Assembly (NCBI GenBank): GCA_030762175.1
Contig: CM060841.1
Coordinates: 12,312,501-12,376,500 of the forward strand
DNA: 64,000 bases
DNA from: Metallyticus violacea
Lineage: Eukaryota; Arthropoda; Insecta; Mantodea; Metallyticidae
Reading direction: 5' to 3'
Shown here: piece after piece, positions 42,440 through 56,154 of the stretch
Numbering within the stretch: the first letter of the stretch is position 1
Layout: every line of letters starts with the position of its first letter
Translations under genes and position numbers: made by a program
The notes under the pieces: model-generated
Seen by the model: the letters and a program-made list of their open reading frames with translations, nothing else
What the model was told of the DNA's origin: nothing
The model's database searches: none

Positions 42440-45400
42440 ACAAGAAAACTAATTTTGAAACTTTTTATACTTATAAATGAATATCAGGTTTTGGGTAAAC
42501 ATAGGAAAATGTATAATATAACCTTTAATTCAGATATTGCTTGTAAAAATAAAATAATTATATTTCATCAAAATATGCAAAGTGCAAGAAGTAAGAAAGT
42601 AGAGGTATTAATAGTATTAACTGTAAATTAAGAGATGTAGACATTATAAGTTTAACAGAACAGTGTTGAAACAAGATGAAATGACATTTTACAGCATAGT
42701 AGGTTTTTCACTGGGTAGTAACTACTGTAGAAAAGAAAAAATCAGGGGGTTCATACATATTTGTAAAAGATAATATAAAGTTTAAGAGAATTTATCTATT
42801 TGATAACTTGGTAGATGATAAACATTTTGAAATGTGCATGGTAGAGCTTCTGGAACTGTAAATATATTTACAGAAATCCAAGCAGTTCAGTTAATTAATT
42901 AATTAATCAATAAGTTGGAAATAATTATGGAATCCTAGAGGAAACTAAAAAAAAATGTTAATTATTAGTGATTTAAATGTAATCTTTCTAACAAAAGAAA
43001 ATCTAAATAAAAAATCTAACACAATTATTCCTCTTCTATGGCATGAAAGTGGTAGTAAATATCCCTACCTGAGTATCAAATATAGCTCAAACTGTAATAG
43101 ATCAGTTAATAATAAACACACACTTTAAGGATTGCATTATTGAAATCATAGATAGTGCTATATCAGACCAAGGAATAAAAATTCACTATTACAAATAAAC
43201 TTGAAAGAACATGTAAAACAAATGGGAATCATGACAAAGAGCAGCACAAAAGATGTACATGCAGTGAAAGTACACATTATCATCAGCATTGGCTGGCAAA
43301 AGAATGGGAAAATGTTATTATTCACACAAAGATGTTAATAAGCCTTTGCTCCCTTTGTAAATACATTTAATCATCATGCAAATATTGCTTTACCAGGTCC
43401 TTTTGAAAAAAAAAACAACAACAACAAACAGAGTCCTAGTTAGATAAAAAGAATATGCATATCTAGTGAAAAATTAAGATTTTTAAGTAAACTAGCAAAA
43501 GGATCAAAAGTATCAGAATCATTTAGTTTATGCATTCTAAAATATAAACAGATTTATAACAAATTAATTAAAAATGTAAAACAATTTCACAATGATAATT
43601 TTATAGCAAATGCTGAAAACAAATCAAAAGCTGTATGGTGTATCATTAAACAAGAAACACAGGAAGAAATAAAACATGGCTAGACTACAACCTGGAACAT
43701 GAAGGTCGAAAGATGTCAAACCCTTCTTTGGTAGCAGAAAATTTTAATATTACATTGTAAGAGTAGCAAATGCATTAATTAAGAACTGTACAGTTCTAAC
43801 AAATAACTACAACCATTGGGAAAAAAGTCCTATCCCACTATTTTCTCTATGCCTACAACAGAAAGTGCATTAATGTGTATAATTAATAGCATGAAAAGTA
43901 AAAAATCATGTGGGTTAGAAGATTGCTCCAATTTTTAAAAGTATGCTCAAACCATCTGGTAAAACAGCTATGTTACCTGATAAAATATATCAATGAGTAA
44001 AAGCTCTTTTCAGGAATGCTTCAAAATTTCAAAAACAAAGCCAGTGTTTTAAAAAGGGTCAAAAAACCAAAGCTAAAAGCTACAGATCAATTTTTGCTTT
44101 TTTTTTTTTTATTCCCAAAATTCTAGAAAAAGTTAATGACAAATGAATTCTAACATTTCTCTCAAAATTCAACATACTTTTGGTAAATCAAATACTATAG
44201 CATTAATCCAATTTTGCAATGATATTTATAATAAATTAGATGACTGTGAACACTGAATAGGTATGCTTCTTGATTTCTCAAAGGCCTTTGGGCTTGTTAT
44301 CCATAAATTCTACTTAGAAAACTATATTGATATAGAATTAGATGAGTAACTTACAATTGGATTGAGCCCTATCTTGGGAAAAGAAAACAAATAGTCAAAA
44401 TAGAATATCATGAAAATAACAAAATGGAAATGAAATCAGTATTGTCAAATGAGCTTACAATGTGGTCTTTCACAGGGCTTGGCTTTAGGCCCCATATTAT
44501 TTCTCCTATATGTAAATGATCTTATAGATAGTGACCTAAACAAAAACATTAAATTTTCCTTATTTGTTGCAGATGATACTTGTATATTAATTTCTGATAA
44601 AAATAAGGATACTCTAAAAATAAATATTAACACTGTAACTACACTTACAATATCGTGGTTTAAAGATAAGAGCTTGTGTATAAATAAGGAAAAATACTTA
44701 GCAGTGGGGTTCCACCAAAGAAATAATAAGAAACCACACTTCCCAAATATAACTCTAGAGGGAGATGTAGTAAAATATTCAAAGAGAACAAAATTTATGG
44801 GAATATTGGTAGATGATAATCTAAGCTGGGATCCTCATATTGAAGAATTAATAAAAGACTCGGTTAGATCTGTTTCCAAATTAATAAACTAAAACACTCA
44901 GTATGTACACACACTTAAGGTAGTATATTTTTAAAAAATTCATACACTTCTATCCTCTGGAAATACTAATGAAGCAACAAAAATATTTAAAACAAAAAGG
45001 GTCATCAGAAAAATGTTTTAACTTACTATACACCACCAGTTCTTTACCATACTTTAGAGAGCTAAATATTTCAGCACTACTTTGCATATACACTGAGAGG
45101 CATAAAAAGCGGAACACTTAATTTTTAAACATATTTTAAAATAAAATGTGTTTAAAGAAACGAAGACATAAATATTAAAATAGATTTTCTTTAATAATTA
45201 TTTAACATTTTACCATCTAAGTAACGCATAAGGAGTATTTTAATGCAGAAAAATATTCAAACATGGTCAAAAATCACAATAAACAGAACTTTTAAAAATT
45301 GTTGGAAATTAACGCTTGTAATTGCTGTATGGTTCTCTAGCTGTTTGTGTAAGATAACCATGGTCTCAGTAACGAGTGTTGCCACCTCTAGCTCTAATTA

Positions 45401-47040
45401 CAGCTGCGATTCGGTCAGGCATGCTCCAGATAAGATCTGCAATTTCCTCTTGAGGTATCAGTTTCCATTCCGCTTGAAGTGCAGCCCGAAGATCTGCCAG
45501 TGAGTCGGGGAATCGACCCTTAGGATACCTTCCAAGCAAGTCCCAGGCATGTTCTATCAGGTCTGGACTGTGTGCTGACCATATCTTACGTTCCATTCCA
45601 ACCACATCCAGGAACTCAGAAACACACACCTAACAATGTGTGGACGAGCGTTATCGTGCATAGGAATAATGTTGTCGCCTATAACGGGTGCAAAAGACAC
45701 ATGATCAGCAAGACGCTCCTCGATGTACCGATGAGCTGTCAGTGACTCATTCTCGATGAATACCAATTGCTTCAATGTTGATCCTTACCCAAACCAATAC
45801 CGAATCTCCATTAAAAGGTGTCCTTGAAGAGAAAGTGCAGCATGCATAACGTTCTCCCGGCCTTCTCCATACTTTCTCCCTCCCATCTCGCGCCTTCAAA
45901 CAGAACTTGCTGTCATCCCTGAAGAGCACCGTGCTCTCAACGATCGTCGCGATCAGAGGTACTCCTCCTGCGGCCAGAACAGGACCTCCTGGTATAGATA
46001 CAATACTTTCTGACCCTCTGGACAATCCTGCTACATTGAAATGAGAAGTGTCAATGACGTCAGCAACATAACGTAGACTTTCTCCATCCTCCACTAATGC
46101 CACAGCTCTTGCTGCATCTTCAGCTCTAAGAGCCATTTCAAAATGTTAAAACTGACTTGAGACTGATAGCTAAGCAAACCTGAATGCTTTAAATTATCAC
46201 GCGGCGCAACAATGCACAGCAACAATTTCAAACATTAAAACATCGCTTTGCGGTGATTGTTGTAAAAATCACCTTAAGCGCAAAATTAACGGTGAATAAG
46301 TCATAATCCAATTAAGGTTCCAAGGATTGGACTAAATCTTTTTAAATCCATTGATTAGCCATTAGACATGTTGCATTGCTGTATTGTCGCAAGGTTGGCC
46401 TTATTGCAAGGCTTGAACCCAAGCGTAAGTGTTGTACAAAAAATACAGTGAATAGCTTGCTGTTTCTGTTTTTCCGCCGCTGAATGTATTTATATGAAAT
46501 TATTGTACAAACGCAAATACACGACAAAGCATTTAGTATTAATCCATATACAAGAGATAAAACCAAATTACTTATAACCCCTCATAACAGCAAATTATTT
46601 GAAAATAGTTTTTACTCCAATGGCATTCATATTTATAATTAATTAAAAATGTCAAATCCTCCCAGAGCTTCAAGGAATATTCACAGAAATTCTTAAGTAA
46701 TTGTTATTATTCAGTTGATGAGTTTTTGCATTGGTAATTTAAAAGTAATATTTTTTATTATTATGCCTATTATTAGTAAGATATCTAGAAAAGTTTTGTT
46801 TATTAATGTATACAAAAATGTGATTAAATTTGTATTTTATTATATTTGAATTTAGTGTATGTACATACTGCCTTTGATTGTAAATATGGTTGTCTTAGTG
46901 CATCTAACTATGATGCTCATAACTGTGAATAATTGTACATAACCCTTAAAGTTATTATGTAAGGAATATTATGTTCTGTACTATAATAGTGTATCAAAAA
47001 ACATATGCATATCACTATTGATGAAATAAAATTGAATTGA
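42440..47040 (+). mobile_element. non-LTR retrotransposon (CR1/Jockey-like), split by a Tc1 element
   Basis: Plus-strand pieces in order: the endonuclease start NKIIIFHQNMQSARSKK (42548), ..GGSYIFVKDNIKFK-like and FEMCMVE (42750-42850), ..LIISDLNVIF.. (42960), RT region GLALGPILFLLYVNDLID and FSLFVADDTCILISD (44461-44600), GILVDDNLSWDPHIEELI (44800). After the Tc1 insertion come NPYTRDKTKLLITPHNSKLF and SKFKEYSQK-like C-terminal sequence (46515-46700). It ends in GATGAAATAAAATTGAATTG at about 47020-47039. Many stops and shifts. The 5' end is uncertain. Confidence 0.85.
45091..46488 (-). mobile_element. Tc1-like DNA transposon nested in the LINE
   Basis: Left terminus CACTGAGAGGCATAAAAAGC and right terminus (about 46459-46488, TTTTTCCGCCGCTGAATG) are diverged inverted repeats, each bordered by TA. 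Minus-strand frames: MALRAEDAARAVALVEDGES (46136), SSRTPFNGDSVLVW, HDNARPHIVR (45650) and SAHSPDLIEHAWDLLGRYP (45560) with ADLRAALQAEW, the DDE catalytic region of Tc1-like transposases. Three frames are needed, so it is inactive. Confidence 0.9.
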
Positions 47041-47995
47041 GTGTAGTGGTCATTTGCTGTTGTAACCAAGCATTTCAATATTTGTTTTCAGCAGCTGACT
47101 TAAGCCGAAATTTTCACTGTTTTAAATTTTGTTTTAATTTGACGTACAGCTGGGTAATAAGAGGGGTGTTATTTCATTATTAACAAGTTCATTGTTAGAG
47201 GTATTTAATGTGTCATAGCTATAAGTTGAAAGATATCATAGAAATTTTTAGATAAGTGTTTTGACTTGCTTGAATGGCTATTTTTGAGTTAGAGAGAATG
47301 AACATGTCTTTTCTTGTTAACAGAGGATGTTTTGATAGCATGCACATTCTTAACTTTGTTCTACAACACAAGCATTAGTTTCTGCACTGCTAGAAAAAAA
47401 ATGAAATATTTCTTCAGGAGACATTTGATGTGTATAGTTTCTTGAGTTATACATTTGAAGATATACTAATATCACATTCAGATGTTTTTAAAATCTTACA
47501 TTTAGGTAATTTTGAATTATGGGCATGGGCTCGGAATTCAAGGGCTATGTTCAAACTAAAATGATCTTTCAATTTTCAGAAACTTCAAATGTTTGTTCTC
47601 TCTCTTTTATTTTTTCTGTAAAAGTAACAGGTTTACTGCCCTTATCTGTGTGCTTATATTCCTCTATCTTCTGGGAATATCACTACCTTTATGCTATACA
47701 ATTGACTTTTCTTGAAGTGTTAAAATAATGGATCACCTCAAGGATCCTATTGGAATGCTTATTAATGGCCCAGGCATTACACAGCATGTTACTTCAATAT
47801 TTTCGTTTCTGCATATAGGTTATGTTTTCTCCAAAGTAAGACTTTATGTATGTATTATAAGTAATATTACAGAGTTTTTCTGAAACAAACATGTTTTGAG
47901 CCAATTCATTCTCATTCCTTTTAGTGTCTAATCACTTGCTATTTCTTTTCCATGACTAATATAACTGTTAGATATTTACTGAAAATGATCTTCAG
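47041..47995. other. intergenic, nothing recognised
   Basis: AT-rich spacer. Open frame 47519-47728 has no recognisable domain. Confidence 0.5.
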
Positions 47996-48392
47996 GCGAG
48001 CAGTACAAGAGGAAAGGATGGAAATGAAGGAAACGTAAACGGAATCCCTAACATTGTTTCCAGATAAAGCAAACCGACGCCGACGGAAGCCCCACCCCCC
48101 TCAAGGAGTTCGAACCCCTCAGAAGCGCCGCTTCCACACAAGGCTAAACGCAAGTCACAGTCATACCGCACACAGCACCAGCCCACCTCGCCTAATAATT
48201 TAGACCCTGCAGTCAGAACTAACGGAATGGAATAAAATGTAATAGGAGGGCCGCAAATTCATGGAAAGGGAGGATCTATCTCAGCATTCGCCTAAGGGAT
48301 TAGTGGAAACCACGAAAAACCCAAGGATTCTGAACCAGACACTTTCTAAATGTAAGTCACAAACATTACCATCTAAGCCACCTTACTCGGCT
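47996..48392 (-). repeat. tRNA-derived SINE-like repeat (family C)
   Basis: Read on the minus strand from 48392, GTGGCTTAGATGGTAATG is an A-box-like string and GGTTCAGAATCC a B-box-like string about 40 bases later. A GC-richer body follows. Only one copy is in the window. It is GC-rich against its AT-rich surroundings, a sign of recent arrival. Confidence 0.6.
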
Positions 48393-49206
48393 GTTAGTAT
48401 TATGGTATTCTTGATGACCTTTGAGTTCATCTACTAATCCCATTGTAAGTCAGTCTTAAATATCATCATTATTATCCTGTTTCTTAATTTTCCTTTCCCT
48501 AAATTTAAATAATTTTCTAGGTTCTTTTGTATCTTTATCAATGTGTAGCATTAACATTTTTGTCTTTACAATTTCTGTTGATGGCTTTACCTGATTTTTG
48601 GTATCATTTACTTTCCCCAATTTTTTGTTTCTTCATGTTCTAAAATATACTGTCATATGCTGTCTTTTCTGCTACAAAGGAGGCATATGCACTTTGATAC
48701 TCTCCCTCTCAGACCTGTTAGTTTTATTACTCCTTTCCTAGCCCATGAAAATCCTCCCCTTATCAATTTATTACTAAATTTACACTTTTCCCTCTTTCCC
48801 AGATATTACTTAGGCCTAGAGTTTCAGCGATTTCTTTTTATCGAAGCTAGCCATCATATTTTGTCTCTAAATCGTCTCTCTATTTTTAATTTTTTACCAA
48901 TAAGCGCATTCTAAATTCTCTCTTCCCTCCCCCACCGATTTTCTATTCCAACCTTCTCCATAGTAGAATTCGGAATGGAAATATCCCAGCATATGGATAG
49001 ACCCCCATTTCCCATTGATTGTTTCTATGGGCTTACGTGTGAGATCTCATTTACCTGTTGACAAGAGATGATCCGAGCGGTAGGTGCAACTAAAATACCT
49101 ACAATGTTGATGAGGATGCGAAGTCACGTTGTGAGGCATTGCAGTATGTTGTAATTAAAGCCCCTGCAGCATGCTCGAGTAAGCTACCCATTCTGCTGCT
49201 CTAGTT
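48393..49206. other. intergenic, nothing recognised
   Basis: Pyrimidine-rich on the plus strand around 48660-48950. Open frame 48657-48914 is composition-driven, with no recognised domain. Confidence 0.5.
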
Positions 49207-49448
49207 TTTGTTTGTTTGTTTATTCAGCGTCCCATTCCATTCAGGGCCTGAAACGGCCGACAAATTTTACTCAGAGGCCTCTTTTACAGGCTTGAGGTTC
49301 TTTATCGTGCCGAAAATGTACGACACGGGACCCACGGCTTTACTTCCCTTCCGAAGGAAGCCATACTTAGGAAAAAATCCATTGATCCTGGTCGGGATCG
49401 AACCCGCGATCTTGGGTTTATGAGGTTACCACTACACCACCAGGACCG
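49207..49448 (-). repeat. tRNA-derived SINE (family A)
   Basis: Minus-strand copy. Head GGTCCTGGTGGTGTAGTGGT and B box GCGGGTTCGATCCCGAC are well preserved. The body includes GTGGGTCCCGTGTCGTACAT and AGAGGCCTCTGAGTAAAATT. It is internally shortened. Confidence 0.9.
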
Positions 49449-52159
49449 AGTGTATATATCTGACATGACACCGCCTGTGCATTTAAGTACAGCAAGGCAT
49501 GCTATTTTCGCAGATCATTTACAGACTAATTTACTTGCAGCCTGCGCTAATCCTCATGCTTCATCTACAGGGTTTCCAGAGCACACCTTACCGATTGCAA
49601 GGGGTTTTGCGTTTCGGCAGCTGAAGTACCACAACCGGCCGTGTCTGAACTCTGATTAAGCTTCTTAAAACTGCGTATAAAATCTTACTTATAGCAAATG
49701 ATGGAAATATGTCCTCCCTCAGCTAAACAGGCATTGTGCCGAGTAAACACATACCGATTGACATAATTTAGTTCGACTGCTGTAATATTTATGGTTTAAT
49801 TTCGTGTTTTTTCTTTAGTTATTCCAATGTGTGAAGGAATATTTTGTACATTTTCTCTTTCGGGCTATCTCACAAATAAAAATCACGGTCTGTAAGATCT
49901 GGAGAGCTAAAGAGCCATATACCAGCACTAATCACTATATCTTCAAACACTTGCCTAACTCTACCCATGGACGCCTCTGCTGTATAAGCATTGGCGGAAT
50001 CTTGTTGAAGCCATCCATATGATTTCTCTTCTCCCATCAGCTGATTAAAAATGGGGTCAGAATGATATTTCGGTATCTCTCTTCATTTACTCTCTGTTCG
50101 TAAAAAATCGGACCGATAATGCGTCTTGTGCTAATCGCATGTCAAACTCTTAATTTTCCTATCATAAAGAGGGGTATTTGTTTGTATACAGTTTGGATTT
50201 TCAGAACACCAATAGCTATTGTTGTGAGTGTTCACACGGCCATTTTGGTGGAACCACGCCAAATCTGAAAAGAACAAAAGCTGTGGGTGTATTAATCTTT
50301 CAGTTACTGATAAAATAAACCATTCACTACAGCATACGTGCTACGAAATCACCATGTCGTAGACAATGGAGATGTTTACTCCTATAAGGTTTGAGTTTTA
50401 ACAATTTTGTTGCTGTATGTGCAAAAGCCACTGAAACCCCAACTTGTACTAATTTCGGTAGTAGATTTATTGGGGAACGTTCAAGATTAGCGCCAAACTC
50501 GCCTAGTTTGTCTTCTATTAAACTTTACATCTCCGTGGTTTTGCACTGAACCAGTAGTATCAAATTTATTCATAAGATCGTGAATTGCACTTCTGAAAGA
50601 AGTTATTTGCGCAGAGAACTTCCGAATAAATACCTCACGAACAGGGCGAGCAGATTTGTATTTATAATAATATTAACACACAAAAATACATTGCTGTAGA
50701 GTTTTCGCGAACAAATGCTGGTGACTGTCCGGGAGTTCAAGAACAAACAAGCAGGCAAGAGGCCGCGAATGCGGAGAGGAGCCGGCCTTGGCCGAGATGC
50801 AAGCCCCGAACGGTGAGGACATATTCTGGCAGCCTGGTAGATGTGGGTTTGCCTTATGAAAAACATTTCTCTTATTATAGTTTATTTTGAAGGAGTTCCT
50901 CAAATCTCTTTTCAAATTCTGCACCTGCACCTTCACCTTCCTGTTCTTTGCTTTTCAAAAATCCAAAAAGTAGAAATGTGCATTTTTCATGAAAATGTTA
51001 TGCAATTTGAAAAATATCTCATTATTTTTAAACGACTTTAATTCCAGACTTCTTTATGGTTTTTATGACGGAGTTCACGTAGCATGTATTCAAAACTAAA
51101 GAATGATTTCTTTCCTTACTTTTGCAAATATTCTGCCTGAAAGTGAGCGAAGTTATAAGGAATTGCTTATAAAGTTTTTGTTCAGAACGAGACAAATGAA
51201 TGCTACAATAACGTTAGACATGTGAATATCAAAAGTGGCTATCCTAGGAAGTCAAGCTCTCTCTGCTTTTTAGTAATAGAAGACCCATTAACTGCCATAA
51301 CGTATGTTTCACATGGAAAGCATTCTCATAAATGTATGTAATTTTTCGTAACTTTCACTCTGCGCACTGAAAGCGCGCTTATGTAAGAAATGGAAGCGAA
51401 AGCAATAATCAATATTAATATAGACTAGATGCCTGTACCGCATTTGAAATCAACATTAGGACGCACGAAATGCGAGGCAGGTGCAACGTCTCATCTTTCA
51501 TTTAGGGTCGCACTAGAGGGGACGAGTCAAGGCCCGGCTGTGCGTTGAACTCCACAGTAGAGCCAGAGTGTTAGGATGGTGCTGCAGCCTCGCGGCGATG
51601 CGCTGTAACACTCCGTGCCAATGTCAAGGCCATCGTTGCCCTCGCTGGGCACAATACAACACGTTATCGTGAGAGCAAAAAATGTAAACAAACTGACCTT
51701 AAATTAAATTTATCTGTTTACGTTTTAATATTCGGTCTGAGAAACAGCGATGCCAATGTACTATACGATGAAGGAAGATATTTATGCCCGGTTACATTTC
51801 GTTTAACATACGTAGTTAAAATCAATATTTGAAGTTATAATTTAGTTAAAAGAAAACGAGAACAGCTTCAAAACAAATAAATTCAAAACTTCCTAAGAAA
51901 TAACGAGTTTTTGTTTATTTATTTATTTATTTATTTCGAAATCCAGTAATTTATTAGTTGGACACTGAAAGAAATCGCTCTGCTGAAGATTAAGGTGTAA
52001 ACTTCGTGTTTGGCACTTATTTAATGTTTCATTTTCGACTGAACATAAAACAAATTCTCTTTAGCTATCTACTTAACTTCTAGTGCAAGAAGTATTGTTT
52101 TATACTTTTGAAACAACTGTTGTTGAAAAGCAAAATTGAATTGAGAGTTTTCTTTATTG
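49449..52159. other. intergenic with a GC-richer patch
   Basis: No recognised gene. About 50700-50830 and 51440-51690 are clearly richer in GC and CpG than their surroundings (for example AGCCTCGCGGCGATGCGCTG). A TTTA repeat lies at 51914-51936. Confidence 0.45.
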
Positions 52160-54180
52160 CCGGAAACTATTACAGTAATATATATATATATATAAAAGAA
52201 TTTGTCAATTTACAATTTATAATGGATTAGTCACCAAAATATGATGCATAGCCCTCTTAAATGTTAAATAAGAGAATTCTCCGAGTCTTTGTGGGAGATT
52301 ATTAAGCAGTTTGACCATAAATAAAAAAAAAACCTTCTGGATTTTAGAGTACTTGAATTTTTTAGTTTAAAGATTTAAACTATTGCGTGTAAAGTAATTA
52401 TGAATATTTGAGCAAACTCTAAAAAACTTATATTATCCTTAACATAAACAATTAAGCATCTATACTGATGATAAAGTCAATAAAAAAGGCTTACAATGAT
52501 ATTTGAAAAAAAACACGCAAATCTGTGTATTTTTTTTATAAAAATACTAATAGCTAAAGAGTGATTACCCCTTAACAGAATAAATATGAGCAAAATAAAC
52601 GTTTATTAATATGTCCTTTGTAAGTTAAAATTTTTAACTTAAAAAGTACAATGGTGATTTTTTGCAAATACAATTAATATGAGTCGAACAGCTAAGCTTG
52701 GAATCAATATAAATACCTAAAATTTTAATGGAAGCTCCAGTGCTCATATTAAATTTAAATTTAATGTCCATATATTTGTCATTGTACACACTTAATTTGT
52801 CGGCGTTACACCAAATATTAACAATAGAGGATTTCATACATAATTTGATTTTTACTGCATTTTCAGTTTTATCATAAAAGATAATAGCTAAATCGTTTGC
52901 ATACAAATGAAGTTCAGATTTGACTCACCAAGAGATAAAGGAAGATCATTAATATAAATAATAAAAAATACAAGCCCTTATATGGAACCCTGAGGAACTC
53001 TATGATCTATAAGTTTAAATTTGGATAAACTTCGTTTGAAATAAGGTGCCTGGTATATTGTAATGAAGGAGGAGCTTAAAAAATCAAAACTTTTTTTTTT
53101 GAAAGGTATAAAAGCTAAGTTTCTTAAAAGTACATGACAAGAAACAATGCCATACGTCTTGGAAAGATAAAAGAACCTATATACAACGATGTTATATTTT
53201 CGTAGCATTGCTTAAAAAAAGGAAGAACTGTATTTATGGTGCTCAGACCATTTTTAAAACCAAATTGTCTTTTCTTAAAGAAAGAATTTATTTCAAAATA
53301 GGTAATAATCTGCATACACAAAAATATTTCAAAGACCTTGGCTATAGGAATTATGCTGATCGGTTCTTTAATTTTTGAGTAGTGTTTAACGCCCGTTTTT
53401 ACTACTGAAGCACCGCAGGCGGTGGACACTGATGAAACATGAGATGAAATGATAAATTGGGAAAGGATATATTTTTTTGGGGGGGTGGGGTAAGGAAGGA
53501 AAGGTTCCAGGCCTAAGTGTAGGTACCTCCCCGGCATTTGCCAGTTATGAGGACTGAGGAAAACCTGCGAAAAAAACCCAGTCGGGGAGGATTCGAACCC
53601 CAGACCTGCCGCTCACGAGTCCGCGCTTTAACGACCTTGGCCATCCGTGGCGAATGGTCATAAGTTTTTCTGCATTTATTAAAAATTGGTATAGTTTTAG
53701 CAAATTTAAAGGCGCCAGAAAAGCAACTGACGTTAAGACAACTATAAACATGAGTGAAAGGCTCACTCGTACACATACATTTAAAAAAAAGATCTAGAGT
53801 TAATTCCATGCACATCCATACAGACAATAGTATTTAATTGCATAGCAGCAGAGTAAACGTCTTCGATACTAAGTTCTGTAAAAATTACAAGTGAACTTAT
53901 TTCATTTAAAAGGACAAATATTCATTATTAGTGGTTATACTACTTGTAATATCTTGAAGTTTATCAATAAAAGGTGTTGAATTCTTCACATTTCAAGTTT
54001 ATTAGAAATGAGCCAGACTTCCATATTGAATTCATGAATATCGCAGACCAAGAAGAATTAGATATATTAACAGAATTCTTAATAAATGATGAATAATAAT
54101 TCATTTTAATTCTTTTTAGGTTATTATATTTAATCGCCAAATCAATGTATTAGTACATACCCCCCCCCCCAAAAAAAAAA
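52160..54180 (-). mobile_element. second non-LTR retrotransposon fragment, split by a SINE
   Basis: Minus-strand frames in order: KFAKTIPIFNKCRKTYDH (53700), [SINE], EPISIIPIAKVFEIFLCMQI and KKRQFGFKNGLSTINTVL (53370-53230), FKLIDHRVPQGSI (53000), YANDLAIIFYDKTENAVKI with the degraded YADD box as YAND (52900) and ILGIYIDSKLSCSTHI (52710), then a C-terminal LWSNCLI-like segment (52310). These are reverse-transcriptase landmarks of a Jockey/CR1-type LINE. Stops and shifts throughout. (TA)n at 52177-52194 marks the 3' flank. Confidence 0.8.
53375..53653 (-). repeat. tRNA-Ser/Leu-like SINE (family S) nested in a LINE
   Basis: Minus-strand copy of the family at 30.9 kb: head CGCCACGGATGGCCAAGGTC, B box GGGGTTCGAATCC, GGCAAATGCCGGGGAGGTAC and GGGCGTTAAACACTACTCA. 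It interrupts the LINE between KTYDH and EPISIIP. A G-run sits in the middle. No clean target duplication was found. Confidence 0.88.
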
Positions 54181-56154
54181 GTAAGACTGCAGTCATGCTT
54201 GAAAGGAAATAAAAATGGAGCATACTTTTCAGTTTGATGCACACATTTCGAACGGTAATGCCCGATAGGTCAACAAAGCATTAGCAATGAATATAGCAAA
54301 ACTATTTGGATGTTGGAAAATATTGCAAATACATAAGCGTAGAAAGTGGAAAACCAGAAGGACGTGTTATCAATAATTAGATATAAAAGCTGGTAAGGCT
54401 CTCCGCAATTCTAGCATAATTTCCTTGTACGCATAACCTTGCAATCTTACCATAGCGGAAGCATAGTTACGCAACAAGGAAACCCACAGGCCACAACGTG
54501 GATGAAGCTATTCCTAACCCACTTCCTATCGACCTTGACCTTTGACCATTCGATGTTGCATTGTTACATCCCGCAATGAGCATCGAGTTAATTCATTTTT
54601 TATATAATTATATTGATCAGAAATTGTCTAAATATAAAACATAAGACACAAGGAATAGTCTAAGTTATTTTATATTACTATGTGTTTTACCCTTTTTATG
54701 ATATGCAAAAGAATGAATCTTGTTTAAGGAATTTCAAGACGCATATAGGCACAGACTACACTGCACTTCTGAACAAAGAATGATGATATAAGTTTAAAAT
54801 TTATAAATATTATAATGAACAACCATTCTTTAAAAATTGCTATAAAATAGCGGATTTTCCTAAGCAATTTGTTAATTACAATATATATTGATGAAAATAG
54901 CAGATTTTTCTACGCAATTTGTGAATTACAATATTTATTGATAAAAAAAATATATATCTCGGTCGCAAAGAATAAAGTTTTTGAGAAAATTGCCTAAAGA
55001 TGTGTTTCATTTACATACCACAGATAAAGCATTTTTTCTTAAAATTATGTTTTAATGCTAAAGTTATATTTTATTTGCTTTAATATTATTAAAATGGTGT
55101 TTTATTTAATTTTTCAATCAAGCAACTAGCTAAAATACAAGTCCTTCAAAGATCTTCTTTTCATTAAATGACGGATAGTATCAAATAATTTTTTTAACAG
55201 TTCAAAACTAAATCTATCAAATTTACCTTAGTTATACAATTAAATGTTGGCAACCATTATCTGCATTTATTATTACATCATACTCATCAGGCATCCAATT
55301 TCTTTCCAACAAAGAAAATAACACAAGAGTCGAATGTCTGCTTATTCCCTGGTTTTATAAGAGAAATTTGCTCCAAGGCTCTGTAGCAACTTCCTATTTT
55401 TTTCTTCCTCTGTCTGGGGAGGAGGGGGAGATAGGTTTATTTAGGAGTAAACAAATAAGCTCATATTGCCTATATTAGTACACTTTTTATTAATCTTTTC
55501 CTGTTTTAATCTAAAAACCAAACGACATCAATTCATTGAACGAGGTGTAGGTATGTATGCTCGGCAGCTTTGAAGTTAAGTAAAAGAGAAAACCTAGCAA
55601 ATTGCACAAAAATTATAAGGAGTAACACCATTCAATGCTTATACAAAATATAAGAAAATAATAAATCAATGACCTGAAATCTCACCCAATCGACCGCTTG
55701 CAGAACAGAGAAGCACAGACAAAGTAGGCGTTGTAAAACCGATATACTTATTTATATTATAGTTGTTCAAAAGAAAAATATACATTCGAATTACGTATAA
55801 CGCTCAATAACAGAAATATGAAATAGGAAAACGGCTCGTATAAATTCACTGTACGATATATTGCTGTTATTCTAAGAAACAGTTGAAACTTGAGAAGCAC
55901 TTGCGGGCTCTGAAAATCAATAAGCCTGTTTACTGTTGCGTGGTAAGAAGTAAATAACGATATAGCAACCATTCAATTTAACACGTCTAGATGAGAATAT
56001 TATTAAAATATTTATTCGGTAATTGAGTGCTACTGAAACAGTAGCACTCCACACATGTGTAATGAATGAAGTTACCTAGAAAAAAAGCGTCCCAAGTGAA
56101 TTAAAAGGACTTTACAGAAGATCGGTTTTATAGGTTGGTAGTTTTGTGCAAGTA
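54181..56154. other. intergenic, nothing recognised
   Basis: AT-rich. A C-run followed by an A-run lies at about 54161-54180. A short direct repeat (AGCGGATTTTCCTAAGCAAT, near 54848, and AGCAGATTTTTCTACGCAAT, near 54899) is a local tandem duplication of about 50 bp. Confidence 0.5.
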
